NCBI RefSeq assembly: GCF_900130075.1
Contig: NZ_LT671418.1
Coordinates: 868,001 to 932,000 of the forward strand
Length of the DNA stretch: 64,000 bases
Direction: 5' to 3'
Source of the DNA: Herminiimonas arsenitoxidans
GTDB taxonomy: Bacteria; Pseudomonadota; Gammaproteobacteria; Burkholderiales; Burkholderiaceae_D
Within the stretch, counting starts at the first letter, position 1. Every line of letters begins with the position of its first letter. Under the pieces are notes generated by a model. It worked only from the letters and a program-made list of their open reading frames with translations, was not told where the DNA came from and ran no database searches. Both the position numbers and the translations under genes were made by a program. Positions 9,146-18,519 of this stretch are shown in pieces.

Positions 9146-9964
9146 ATGTCTGTCGATCATTACGAAAATTTCCCTGTTGCATCCATACTCCTGCCAGCCA
9201 AGTTGCGTCCGGCAGTAGAAGTCATTTATGCGTTTGCCCGTAGCGCAGATGATCTGGCCGACGAAGGCGATGCCACGCCGGAGGAAAGATTAGCTGCGCT
9301 GGCAGAATACGAAAACGGCCTGGATCAAATCGAGGCAAGAGAAACACCCGATATGGCTCTGTTCAGAGCATTGGCTCAAGTCGTGACAGAGTATCAATTG
9401 TCTTTGCAACCATTCCGTGACCTGCTGTCTGCATTCAAGCAAGACATCGTCACCACGCGCTACGCAAATTTTGATGACCTGCTGGATTACTGCCGCCGCT
9501 CTGCCAATCCGGTCGGTACCTTGATGCTGCATTTATATAGCGCGGCCAATGCGGAAAATCTGCGTGACTCAGACGCCATCTGCTCTGCGCTTCAACTCAT
9601 CAATTTTTGGCAGGATGTCGCAATCGATTGGAAGAAAGAACGTATTTATCTGCCGCTGGAAGATATGCAGACGTTCAACATTGCTGAAAAACAAATTGCC
9701 AGCCAAGACGTAGACGCTGCATGGCGCAAGCTGATGCAATTTGAAGTGGCACGTGCTCGCGCCATGCTGTTGTCTGGCGCACCACTGGCAATGCGCTTGC
9801 CCGGGCGCATAGGCTGGGAGCTACGCCTGGTTGTACAAGGAGGATTGCGCATACTGGAGCGCATAGAAGCATCAGATTACGATATGTTCCACCATCGCCC
9901 GAAACTAGGAAAAAGCGATTGGCTGGTTCTTTTGGGACGTGCAATCCGCATGAAGGCGCAATAA
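9146..9964 (+). CDS. hpnC: Hydroxysqualene synthase HpnC
   Basis: Second enzyme of the three-step bacterial squalene route: it converts presqualene diphosphate to hydroxysqualene. It belongs to the squalene/phytoene synthase fold. The first acidic motif is in YAFARSADDLADE near residue 31-43 and the second region is INFWQDVAIDWKKERIYLP. From the ATG at 9146 the protein has 272 residues and begins MSVDHYENFPVAS, a typical HpnC start. A longer in-frame start at 9101 would add residues unlike the family. It opens the plus-strand cluster hpnC-hpnD-hpnE, with 152 bp before hpnD. Confidence 0.93.
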   Translation: MSVDHYENFPVASILLPAKLRPAVEVIYAFARSADDLADEGDATPEERLAALAEYENGLDQIEARETPDMALFRALAQVVTEYQLSLQPFRDLLSAFKQDIVTTRYANFDDLLDYCRRSANPVGTLMLHLYSAANAENLRDSDAICSALQLINFWQDVAIDWKKERIYLPLEDMQTFNIAEKQIASQDVDAAWRKLMQFEVARARAMLLSGAPLAMRLPGRIGWELRLVVQGGLRILERIEASDYDMFHHRPKLGKSDWLVLLGRAIRMKAQ

Positions 9965-10116
9965 TTCGTCAAGCCTAATTTGCAATCCCAGCGTTCAAAC
10001 GTGCTTCGCCCAACAATTTATTCGAAATCGCCAGACATTATTTGTTCCGATTGCCTTAGTCGGCTAGCATAGCGGCTTCATTCAGCGTCTAGCGCCCTAC
10101 TCGCATCTACCTATTT

Positions 10117-10950
10117 ATGTCTCCCGACGAATACTGCCAACAAAAAACCGCACAAAGCGGTTCCAGCTTTTATTACAGCTTTCTGTTCCTGACGCCGGAT
10201 CGCCGTCGCGCCATTACCGCGCTGTACGCGTTTTGCCGCGAAGTCGATGACACCGTTGATGAATGTACTGATGTCTCAATTGCACGCACCAAATTGATTT
10301 GGTGGCGCAAGGAAGTCGCCACGATGACATCTGGCACACCTACACATCCAGTGACTAAAGCACTGCAACCGCATCTGAGCGTATACGACCTCGAGATCGA
10401 ACATCTGATTGCCATTATTGATGGAATGGAGATGGATCTCGACCAGAATCGTTATCTCGACTTTATTGGCCTGCAAAAATATTGCTGGCACGTTGCCAGT
10501 GTGGTCGGTATTTTATCCGCCAAGATTTTTGGTGTGACGAATCCGCAAACATTGCAATATGCTGAAAAGCTGGGACTGGCGTTTCAGCTAACGAACATCA
10601 TCCGCGACGTCGGCGAAGATGCGCGCAAAGGCCGTATCTATCTACCAGTCAACGAGCTACAGCAATTCAATGTCACCGCGGCCGACATCCTGAACGCACG
10701 TCATAGCGACAACTTCGAAAAGCTCATGCAATTTCAAGCTGCACGCGCACAAAAATTGTATGACGAAGCCTTCGCCTTATTACCTAAAGAAGATCGACGC
10801 GCACAGCGCCCTGGTCTGATCATGGCGGCCATCTATCGCGCGGTACTGAACGAAGTCGAACGTGATGGCTTTCATGTATTGAACCAGCGTATTTCTCTCA
10901 CACCTATCCGCAAGTTGTGGCTGGCGTGGATTACCTATGTACGCGGTTAA
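10117..10950 (+). CDS. hpnD: Presqualene diphosphate synthase HpnD
   Basis: Condenses two farnesyl diphosphates to presqualene diphosphate, the first committed step to squalene and hopanoids. It has 277 residues. The two Asp-rich substrate motifs of the squalene/phytoene synthase family are visible: YAFCREVDDTVDE near 37-49 and LTNIIRDVGEDARKGR near 158-173. The stop codon overlaps the start of hpnE by one base (TAATG), indicating translational coupling. Confidence 0.94.
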   Translation: MSPDEYCQQKTAQSGSSFYYSFLFLTPDRRRAITALYAFCREVDDTVDECTDVSIARTKLIWWRKEVATMTSGTPTHPVTKALQPHLSVYDLEIEHLIAIIDGMEMDLDQNRYLDFIGLQKYCWHVASVVGILSAKIFGVTNPQTLQYAEKLGLAFQLTNIIRDVGEDARKGRIYLPVNELQQFNVTAADILNARHSDNFEKLMQFQAARAQKLYDEAFALLPKEDRRAQRPGLIMAAIYRAVLNEVERDGFHVLNQRISLTPIRKLWLAWITYVRG

Positions 10951-12275
10951 TGACTGAAGCAAAAAAAATTGCTGTTATCGGCGCTGGCTGGGCAGGTTGC
11001 TCAGCGGCGGTTGAACTGGCAATTGCCGGACACGCAGTAACACTATTCGAATCATCACGTACCTTGGGCGGCCGCGCGCGCGCCGTCGAGATTCAAGGCA
11101 AGTTGCTAGACAACGGGCAGCACATCCTGCTCGGCGCTTATACCGAAACGCTGCGTCTGTTAAAAACCATAGGTGTGGCAGCAAACGACGCACTGCTACG
11201 CCTGCCACTGCAAATGCGCTATCCATCCGGCTGTGACGGCATGGACTTTGTGGCACCGCGCCTACCGGCTCCTTTTCATCTGTTTGCCGCATTGTTGCGT
11301 ACTACCGGCTTGAGCGGCGCAGACAAGATGGCGCTCGCACGTTTTTCCACTACCGCACGCTGGATGGATTGGCGCTTGCATACCGATTGCAGCGTAAGCG
11401 AATTGCTGGAGCGTTTCGACCAAACCGAGCGTCTGATCAAGTTGATGTGGCAACCGCTCTGCATAGCGGCACTCAATACACCGCCGGAACGCGCGTCTGC
11501 GCAAGTATTTCTGAATGTATTGCGAGATAGCCTCGGTGCTGCGCGTACCGCGTCCGATATGCTGATCCCGCGCACAAACCTGACATCCTTGCTGCCGCAA
11601 CAAGCCGCTGCTTTTATTGAGCAAAAGAAAGGTTTCGTCAAAGCAGGAGCTAGCGTACAAAAAATAACTGCCAGTGATCAACAGTGGCTGCTCACGCTGA
11701 AAAACGAAGAATCGACTAAAGAATTATTTGACGGCGTCGTCATAGCAACGCAGGCGACGACAGCAGCGGCATTATTGACTGGATCGGAAGCAGAAGTCCC
11801 AGCGTTCGACTACGAACCGATCACTACCTGCTATTTGCAATATCCGGTAGGAACGCGACTCACCGCACCTTTCTATGCATTGACGGACGATGCGACTCAA
11901 GGAGTTTGGGGGCAATTTGTATTTGATCGCGGACAACTAGATGCAAGCCAGGATGGCTTGCTTGCGGTGGTAGTCAGCGTATCAACAGCAGCGACTGAGT
12001 TGGGGCAGGAAGCATTGTCTGCAGCGATTGCAGCACAACTGGCCAGCTCGCTACAAATGCCACAATTGGCGCAGCCGCAATGGAGCAAGGTCATTTCAGA
12101 AAAACGCGCAACGTTTTCCTGTACGCCGGGCTTGCAACGTCCGGAAGAAAAAACCGTATTCCCTCATCTCGTTCTCGCCGGCGATTATCTGGCCAGCGAT
12201 TATCCGGCGACGCTGGAATCTGCAGTACGCAGCGGTGTTAAAGCCGCTACCTTACTGAAACAGCATTTCGCTTGA
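10950..12275 (+). CDS. hpnE: Squalene-forming FAD-dependent oxidoreductase HpnE
   Basis: Reduces hydroxysqualene to squalene in the HpnCDE pathway. The protein is 441 residues from the ATG at 10950. It opens with the dinucleotide-binding motif IAVIGAGWAGCSAAVELA and has an amine-oxidase/phytoene-desaturase type C-terminus (LVLAGDYLASDYPATLESAV). The ATG that overlaps the hpnD stop is preferred to an ATG 33 bp earlier inside hpnD. No squalene-hopene cyclase follows. The next gene, radA, is convergent, so the cyclase and later hopanoid genes must be elsewhere. Confidence 0.93.
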   Translation: MTEAKKIAVIGAGWAGCSAAVELAIAGHAVTLFESSRTLGGRARAVEIQGKLLDNGQHILLGAYTETLRLLKTIGVAANDALLRLPLQMRYPSGCDGMDFVAPRLPAPFHLFAALLRTTGLSGADKMALARFSTTARWMDWRLHTDCSVSELLERFDQTERLIKLMWQPLCIAALNTPPERASAQVFLNVLRDSLGAARTASDMLIPRTNLTSLLPQQAAAFIEQKKGFVKAGASVQKITASDQQWLLTLKNEESTKELFDGVVIATQATTAAALLTGSEAEVPAFDYEPITTCYLQYPVGTRLTAPFYALTDDATQGVWGQFVFDRGQLDASQDGLLAVVVSVSTAATELGQEALSAAIAAQLASSLQMPQLAQPQWSKVISEKRATFSCTPGLQRPEEKTVFPHLVLAGDYLASDYPATLESAVRSGVKAATLLKQHFA

Positions 12276-12295
12276 TTCTATAAATCAGCCGCAAC

Positions 12296-13666
12296 CTATT
12301 CGTGTTCGCGCACACGGTTCAAGGCTTCATCAATGCGTTCCACACCGATGACGGTCAAGCCTTCAATTTTTTGCTTGGGCATATTCGATTTTGGAATCAA
12401 TGCGAGAGAAAATCCCAGCTTGGCCGCTTCACGCAAACGCTCCTGACCACGCGGCGCAGGACGAATCTCGCCAGCCAGACCGACCTCACCAAACACCACC
12501 AAACCACGCGGCAAAGGCCGGCTACGCATCGATGAATGTATCGCCAGCAAAACTGCCAGATCGGCTGCCGGCTCTGTAATTTTTACACCGCCCACTGCAT
12601 TGATGAAAACATCTTGATCAAACGCTGCGATACCTGCGTGACGATGCAGGACTGCCAGCAGCATTGCCAAACGATTTTGTTCTAGACCAACAGAAAGACG
12701 TCGCGCATTCGGCAAGTGCGAGGTATCGACCAAGGCCTGTATCTCTACCAATAATGGACGCGTACCTTCTTGCGTCACCATCACGCAAGCACCAGGCACA
12801 GGATTGTCATGTTGCGAGAGGAAAAGTGCCGAAGGGTTGGAGACACCTTTCAAGCCTTTTTCCGTCATCGCGAAAACGCCTAATTCATTAACTGCGCCAA
12901 AACGATTCTTGATCGCACGCACCAGGCGGAAGCTGGAGTGTGTATCGCCTTCAAAATACAGCACCGTATCGACAATATGTTCTAGCACGCGCGGCCCTGC
13001 CAACGCGCCCTCTTTCGTCACGTGTCCAACCATGATGATGGTCACACCTGTTTGCTTGGCGATGCGCGTCAATTGCGCAGCACATTCACGCACCTGTGCA
13101 ACAGAACCCGGTGCTGAACTCAGTGCATCGGAGTACACGGTTTGAATGGAGTCGATTACCGCCACATCCGGCTTGTGCTCAGCCAGCGTGTTCAGAATTT
13201 TTTCCAGCTGGATCTCAGCCTGCAACTTCAGATCCTTGGCATCGACAGCCAGACGTTTCGCGCGCAATGCGATCTGCGCACCAGACTCTTCGCCGCTGAC
13301 ATATAAAACTTTCTTGATGCGTGAAAGATTGGCCAAGGCTTGCAACAGCAAGGTCGATTTACCAATGCCAGGATCGCCGCCTATCAGCACCACGCCGCCG
13401 GCGACTAATCCACCACCCAGCACGCGATCGAATTCCTCAATACCGGTACCAAAACGCGGCACGTCTATCGCTTCGATGTCCGCCAGACTCAACACCGGCG
13501 CAGTTTGCGCCAGACCTTGATGCTGCGTAGAAAAACGATTCGAGCCTGATTCAATGACGGTTTCGACCAGCGTATTCCAGGTGCCGCAGGCTGGGCATTG
13601 TCCGCCCCATTTGTTGGTAACGCCGCCACATTCGCTGCAGGTGTAATTGGTTTTGGCTTTTGCCAT
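12296..13666 (-). CDS. radA: DNA repair protein RadA
   Basis: RecA-like ATPase that promotes branch migration during recombinational repair. It has 456 residues, the normal length. An N-terminal C4 zinc finger has Cys10, Cys13, Cys24 and Cys27. Walker A GGDPGIGKST is at about 96-105. The RadA-specific KNRFG motif is present in RAIKNRFGAVNE, and a Lon-protease-like C-terminal domain follows. It lies 20 bp downstream of alr on the same strand, so the two form an operon. It is convergent with hpnE. Confidence 0.97.
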   Translation of the reverse strand: MAKAKTNYTCSECGGVTNKWGGQCPACGTWNTLVETVIESGSNRFSTQHQGLAQTAPVLSLADIEAIDVPRFGTGIEEFDRVLGGGLVAGGVVLIGGDPGIGKSTLLLQALANLSRIKKVLYVSGEESGAQIALRAKRLAVDAKDLKLQAEIQLEKILNTLAEHKPDVAVIDSIQTVYSDALSSAPGSVAQVRECAAQLTRIAKQTGVTIIMVGHVTKEGALAGPRVLEHIVDTVLYFEGDTHSSFRLVRAIKNRFGAVNELGVFAMTEKGLKGVSNPSALFLSQHDNPVPGACVMVTQEGTRPLLVEIQALVDTSHLPNARRLSVGLEQNRLAMLLAVLHRHAGIAAFDQDVFINAVGGVKITEPAADLAVLLAIHSSMRSRPLPRGLVVFGEVGLAGEIRPAPRGQERLREAAKLGFSLALIPKSNMPKQKIEGLTVIGVERIDEALNRVREHE

Positions 13667-13686
13667 CTGGATGGATTTCTATTCTT

Positions 13687-14766
13687 TTAGTTGAGTTCAA
13701 CGATTTGTACGCGTGGTGCAATCGCGCACATCAATTCATAACCGACTGTGCCTGCCGCATTCGCCACGTCATCGATAGGCAAGCCATTTCCCCACAAGGT
13801 GACCTTGCTACCGACACGTGCAGTAGCTATCGAAGTGAGATCGACGGTAATCATATCCATCGAAACACGTCCGACAAGTTGTGTCTTCACGCCATCGACA
13901 ACAACCGGTGTACCTGTCGGCGCCTGTCTTGGATAACCATCGGCATAACCGCAAGCCACCACGCCTATCGTCATCGGCTTGTCTGCAACAAAAGCACTGC
14001 CATAGCCAACCGCATCGCCAGCAACGATATGCTGTATGCCGATAATTTCACTGTTCAAGGTCATGGCCGGCAGCAAACCGAAGTCCTGTGCTGTTGCGTC
14101 GCCGGGAGTTCCACCATAAAGCATGATGCCGGGACGGACCCAATCCGCAGCACATTCCGGATGCATCAAATCTGCTGCTGAATTGGACAAACATCTTTCG
14201 CCTGGCAAACCTTCCGTCGCCGCATAAAAACGTCGCAGTTGTTCGCCCAAGCTCAACCCTGCATTGTTCGGATCTTCCGCATTGGCGAAATGTGTGACGA
14301 AAGAGATATCGCGCACAGCAGGTATTGCGCGCAAGCGCTCATAAGCAGCGCGGTAGTGTTGCGGTGTAAAACCCAGGCGATTCATACCGCTGTTCATCTT
14401 GAGATAAACATCAATTTTTGTCGTTAGCTTGGCTTTTTCCAACATAACTAACTGCTCAGCACAATGCACAACCGTATCCAGCTGGTAATCAGAGATGGTT
14501 ATCAGATCGGAGGGGCCAAAAAAACCTTCCAGCAACAAAATGCGTTTGCGCCAACCAAGTTGTCGCAACTTTGCCGCACCATCCAATTCGATCAAACCTA
14601 ATCCATCCGCATCGGCAAAACCGCGTATGCTACGTTCCAAACCATGGCCATAAGCATTCGCCTTGACGACGGCCCATACTTTGGAACGTGGCGCACACTT
14701 TTTCGCACGTTCCAAATTGGTTCGCAAAGCGTTAATATCAATGGTGGCAACAAGCGGTCTAGGCAT
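13687..14766 (-). CDS. alr: Alanine racemase
   Basis: PLP enzyme that makes D-alanine for peptidoglycan. It has 359 residues. The PLP-binding lysine is Lys35 in WAVVKANAYGHG, and the second catalytic base, a tyrosine, is in the AVGYGSAF segment near 255. The C-terminal beta domain has GRVSMDMITVDL. It is the first gene of the alr-radA unit and is divergent from lplT. Confidence 0.97.
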   Translation of the reverse strand: MPRPLVATIDINALRTNLERAKKCAPRSKVWAVVKANAYGHGLERSIRGFADADGLGLIELDGAAKLRQLGWRKRILLLEGFFGPSDLITISDYQLDTVVHCAEQLVMLEKAKLTTKIDVYLKMNSGMNRLGFTPQHYRAAYERLRAIPAVRDISFVTHFANAEDPNNAGLSLGEQLRRFYAATEGLPGERCLSNSAADLMHPECAADWVRPGIMLYGGTPGDATAQDFGLLPAMTLNSEIIGIQHIVAGDAVGYGSAFVADKPMTIGVVACGYADGYPRQAPTGTPVVVDGVKTQLVGRVSMDMITVDLTSIATARVGSKVTLWGNGLPIDDVANAAGTVGYELMCAIAPRVQIVELN

Positions 14767-14917
14767 ACGGGAATGTGAAAAAAGTTAAATCGTGACATTC
14801 GGTTAAGTCGAATGTCTTTATTTTACCGGACGTGTTGCGCTACTGATGTGCAATTCATTCGGAGGCCCATAGTTTCATGGTATAAAGTCAGCCAGAGACA
14901 ATAGTAAAAATAGATTA

Positions 14918-16186
14918 ATGCGAATGAATCGCGGTTTTTATACCATCATGGCGGCGCAGTTTTTTTCTTCGCTCGCCGACAACGCCCTCCTAATAGCGGC
15001 CATAGCCTTATTAACGGTAATGAAGTCACCCGAATGGATGACTCCATTACTAAAGCTATTCTTTGTCCTGTCTTATGTATTACTTGCCGCTTTTGTCGGC
15101 GCTTTTGCAGACGCATTGCCCAAAGGGCGCGTCATGTTCATCACCAACCTGATCAAGATCTTCGGTTGCGGCATGATGTTCTTCGATGTACATCCCCTAT
15201 TCGCTTATGCTGTGGTCGGTTTTGGTGCTGCTGCTTACTCGCCAGCCAAATACGGAATTTTGACCGAGTTATTACCAGCTGAAAAACTGGTTGCAGCCAA
15301 TGGCTGGATTGAAGGCCTCACCGTTTCCTCGATTATTCTGGGTACCGTGATGGGTGGCGCGTTGATCAACCCTCAGCTCGCCGCCAAATTACTTGCCTTT
15401 GACTTCCCCATCATCAATTTCGGCATCGATACACCAGCAGAAGCCGCTCTGTGCATCATTACAGTTTCTTATCTACTTGCAGCACTCTTTAATCTCCGTA
15501 TCCCTGATACCGGCGCCCGCTACCCTCATCAAGAACGCAATCCGATCAAGTTAATTGGTGATTTTGCCAATTGCTTCACCACTTTGTGGAAAGACAGGCT
15601 CGGACAAATCTCGCTCGCGGTCACCACTTTGTTCTGGGGTGCTGGTGCAACATTGCAATTCATCGTGTTGAAATGGGCGGAACAATCCCTGAACATGCCT
15701 CTAGACAAGGCAGCCATTCTGCAAGGCATTGTTGCCGTTGGCGTCGCAGTCGGTGCGATTGCAGCGGCCCGTTTTGTTCCGTTAAAGAAATCGCTATCTG
15801 TCATGCCGCTCGGCGTCATCATGGGATTGGTCGTCATCGTCATGACGATGGTGCATAACGTTTGGCTGGCGTATCCGCTGCTGGTGCTGGTAGGCGCGCT
15901 ATCTGGTTATTTTGTCGTGCCTATGAATGCCTTGTTGCAGCATCGCGGTCACGTGTTGATGAGTGCGGGACACTCCATCGCAGTACAGAATTTCAATGAG
16001 AATCTGTCAGTGCTGACTATGCTCTTGCTTTACGCACTGATGGTCAAACTGAATCTGAATATCAATATCGTCATCGTTCTGTTCGGCATGTCCGTCTCCG
16101 GCATCATGCTCCTGATCATGCGCAGACACGCAGCCAATCAACGTGAGCACGACTCCTTGTCGCTCATAGGCGAACCCAAACACTAA
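14918..16186 (+). CDS. lplT: Lysophospholipid transporter LplT (MFS)
   Basis: Inner-membrane transporter of the major facilitator superfamily that flips lysophospholipids inward for re-acylation. It has 422 residues with about 12 hydrophobic segments. Family features include the N-terminus FYTIMAAQFFSSLADNALL and the segment YSPAKYGILTELLP near 107-120. In E. coli lplT is paired with aas; here no acyltransferase is adjacent, so the partner must be elsewhere or absent. A -10-like TATAAA with an upstream TGG lies about 40 bp before the start. It is convergent with the DUF1853 gene. Confidence 0.88.
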   Translation: MRMNRGFYTIMAAQFFSSLADNALLIAAIALLTVMKSPEWMTPLLKLFFVLSYVLLAAFVGAFADALPKGRVMFITNLIKIFGCGMMFFDVHPLFAYAVVGFGAAAYSPAKYGILTELLPAEKLVAANGWIEGLTVSSIILGTVMGGALINPQLAAKLLAFDFPIINFGIDTPAEAALCIITVSYLLAALFNLRIPDTGARYPHQERNPIKLIGDFANCFTTLWKDRLGQISLAVTTLFWGAGATLQFIVLKWAEQSLNMPLDKAAILQGIVAVGVAVGAIAAARFVPLKKSLSVMPLGVIMGLVVIVMTMVHNVWLAYPLLVLVGALSGYFVVPMNALLQHRGHVLMSAGHSIAVQNFNENLSVLTMLLLYALMVKLNLNINIVIVLFGMSVSGIMLLIMRRHAANQREHDSLSLIGEPKH

Positions 16187-16197
16187 TCTAGCAATTT

Positions 16198-17154
16198 CTA
16201 GGTAAGCGGATGAACCAGTTTTATCCGCTGCCCAGCGCGAGTGCGCCAATCGATGGGCACGATAAATCCGCGGCTTGTTTCAATCGCACTCTCGCCCTCC
16301 ACCTCCAGTAGAACAACCAATACTGGCATCGTGTCATCGACAAAGTGCTTGGCCAGCAAATCCTGCAAAGCCTGTTTGTCCATTGTTTGGTTCGGTGCCA
16401 ATTTTGCCGGAGCCAACCAATGCAAACGCGGCAAAACTGCATAGCGCTCCGCTTGCACGCGTTCCATCTCATTCAACGCACACCAGAATCCGCGGCAATG
16501 CTCGCTGTGAGTCCCGAATGCAATCGCATCAGCCTCATCAGCGCTGTGATAAAACAACCATCCTTTTACCAAAGCTTGTGCCTGGCTTACAGGAGTTGGA
16601 AGATGTACTTGTGCTGCCGGATGTTGCGATAGCAAGAGCTGGCGATCCAGTATCTTGTGCATTTTTGCACCCAGCGTATCTGCCAGATTAGGACCGACAA
16701 AATAATCAGCATCTTCACCAGCACCGCTGGATTCCAGCAGATAAAACTTGGTGGCAAATTCCCAATGCAAAAGTTGACCCTCTATCCGCAATAGAAAATC
16801 GAATTCACCTATCGTGCTGTTCTTCCCCGCTCTGACCTGAACTCCATGCGCCGCAAGTATGCCGCGATACTCGAAGTAGAAAGCCATCAGCTTTTCTGCA
16901 TAACGCCCCAAACGCGTAAAAGCCTGTACGTCCAAGTAGCGATGCAGAGCGTCAGGCTGCTGATCAAGTGTCAGCAACCAATCAGCGATATCGTCCGGCA
17001 AGCTGCCTTCCAACGTGGCGATCTTGCCCTGCCATTGTGGTGCTAGCGGGTCGAGCAGATCAGGTGCATCCAGCAACCATGCCAGTGCGCGCACATGTAT
17101 ATCGTTGAGATGGCCCCAACGCTGGTGAAATTGGTGTTGGAAAGAATCGGCCAA
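16198..17154 (-). CDS. DUF1853 family protein
   Basis: Protein of 318 residues whose family has no assigned function that I know of. It starts at TTG (17154), one base after the udg stop codon, so it is translationally coupled to udg. The N-terminus has HQRWGHLNDIHVRALAWLLD, which is typical of DUF1853. A central region carries conserved acidic and aromatic residues (GEFDFLLR, HWEFATKFYLL), and spacing such as E..D..LR...HWEFATKF recalls nuclease-like folds, though this is only an impression. It is the last gene of the tsaB-rimI-udg-DUF1853 operon, which suggests but does not prove a nucleic-acid role. Confidence 0.82.
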   Translation of the reverse strand: MADSFQHQFHQRWGHLNDIHVRALAWLLDAPDLLDPLAPQWQGKIATLEGSLPDDIADWLLTLDQQPDALHRYLDVQAFTRLGRYAEKLMAFYFEYRGILAAHGVQVRAGKNSTIGEFDFLLRIEGQLLHWEFATKFYLLESSGAGEDADYFVGPNLADTLGAKMHKILDRQLLLSQHPAAQVHLPTPVSQAQALVKGWLFYHSADEADAIAFGTHSEHCRGFWCALNEMERVQAERYAVLPRLHWLAPAKLAPNQTMDKQALQDLLAKHFVDDTMPVLVVLLEVEGESAIETSRGFIVPIDWRTRAGQRIKLVHPLT

Positions 17155-17155
17155 C

Positions 17156-18022
17156 TTAGCCGTTTTCCCTGGCGGTATAAGTTTGCATAGCCAGGCACAA
17201 ATCCGCCCAGGCCTTGCTCTTGTCTTTGAGGCTACGCAATAAATAAGCCGGATGATAAGTTACGACAACAGGTATCTCGTCGTAACGATGCACTGTGCCG
17301 CGCAACTTGCTGACTGGCGTTGCCGGATCCAGCTTCAGCAAGGACAGAGCTGCCGTCTTGCCAAGCGCAACAATCACGGTTGGATTGATCAAGGCGATTT
17401 GTCGTTGCAGATATGGCATGCAAGCATCGACTTCTTCGGCTGTAGGTGGGCGATCGCGTTTGTTCGCATCGGTCGGTCGGCATTTCACGATATTGGCGAT
17501 ATAGGCATTCTCGCCACGCTTCAAGCCCATTGAGATGAACATATTGTCGAGCAATTTTCCGGCAGGACCGACGAAGGGCTCGCCTTGAAAATCCTCATTC
17601 CGGCCTGGGCCTTCTCCGACAAATAACCATTTTGCTTTTTGGTCACCGATGCCGAATACAGTTTGCGTACGCCCTTTGCATAGACCGCATTCCGTGCAAT
17701 TGCTAACAACCTCTTTCAACTGCTCCCAACCCATATTGGCGACATCACTAGCGGGTTTCACCACTGCACTGACGGCTGCAGTCATAGGTACAGTTGCAGG
17801 CGCGGCCGGAGTCTCATCGCCCCAGGCCGATAGCGTCGGCTCGGCAGCACGTTGCTGCGGCACTGGAGCGGCAACTGGCACAGAAATTTCTACCGTCTCC
17901 GCACTTGCCATCAACAGTACAGGCTCATGCTCGAGTGTTTGCAATACAGCCGCACGTTGCGACCAAACTGGCCCCAATCCCATTTCATGCAGGAATGCCG
18001 TACGACGATCTTGATTGCTCAT
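17156..18022 (-). CDS. Uracil-DNA glycosylase, family 4-like (Fe-S)
   Basis: Removes uracil from DNA in base-excision repair. It has 288 residues. The glycosylase core starts near residue 98. Cys109, Cys112 or Cys115, Cys181 and Cys201 can supply the [4Fe-4S] ligands. Motif A GEGPGRNEDFQGEPFVGPAG is at 136-155 and motif B TYHPAYLLR at 255-263. The first 95 residues are an Ala/Pro/Val-rich linker without a recognisable fold, longer than the minimal family-4 enzymes. The start overlaps the rimI stop by 4 bp and the stop abuts the DUF1853 start. Confidence 0.93.
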   Translation of the reverse strand: MSNQDRRTAFLHEMGLGPVWSQRAAVLQTLEHEPVLLMASAETVEISVPVAAPVPQQRAAEPTLSAWGDETPAAPATVPMTAAVSAVVKPASDVANMGWEQLKEVVSNCTECGLCKGRTQTVFGIGDQKAKWLFVGEGPGRNEDFQGEPFVGPAGKLLDNMFISMGLKRGENAYIANIVKCRPTDANKRDRPPTAEEVDACMPYLQRQIALINPTVIVALGKTAALSLLKLDPATPVSKLRGTVHRYDEIPVVVTYHPAYLLRSLKDKSKAWADLCLAMQTYTARENG

Positions 18023-18519
18023 AGGGCTAACTTCATGACTAGCGCATCTTCACGCTGATTATTGGGCGCAGGATAATAACCCTTGCGAACGCCGATACGG
18101 GTAAACCCATAGCGTTGATAAATTTTTTCTGCGCGCGTATTCGACGGACGAACTTCCAGCAAGATCGCTTCCAGCTTTCTCTCCATCGCAACTGCTTTCG
18201 CCTTATTTAACAGCAAAAGCCCTATGCCTTTTCCATGCAGATCACGATGCACTGTAATGTTCAACAGATGCGCCTCATCGAACGAAGGCATCAATAAAAA
18301 ATAGCCATTCAATGCGCCGGAACCATCGCGCAATATCCATGTTTCGTATCCACTATTAATGGAATCAAGAAAATTCCCGCGCGTCCATGGAAATGGATAA
18401 ACATCGTTTTCAATCGCCAGTACATCACTGATATCAGTCGGCTGCATGCGATAAAAATAGAGCTTGAGCGCAGATGAACCAGATTCAAAATGAGGAATAG
18501 GACTTTGCACAGAACTCAT
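18019..18519 (-). CDS. rimI: Ribosomal-protein-alanine N-acetyltransferase RimI
   Basis: GNAT-fold enzyme that acetylates the N-terminal alanine of ribosomal protein S18. It has 166 residues. Acetyl-CoA binding motif A is visible as VHRDLHGKGIGLLLL, and the conserved ARKIYQRYGF-like segment (AEKIYQRYGFTRIG) follows. It overlaps tsaB by 4 bp upstream and udg by 4 bp downstream, so the whole unit is tightly coupled. The pairing tsaB-rimI is widespread in bacteria. Confidence 0.93.
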   Translation of the reverse strand: MSSVQSPIPHFESGSSALKLYFYRMQPTDISDVLAIENDVYPFPWTRGNFLDSINSGYETWILRDGSGALNGYFLLMPSFDEAHLLNITVHRDLHGKGIGLLLLNKAKAVAMERKLEAILLEVRPSNTRAEKIYQRYGFTRIGVRKGYYPAPNNQREDALVMKLAL

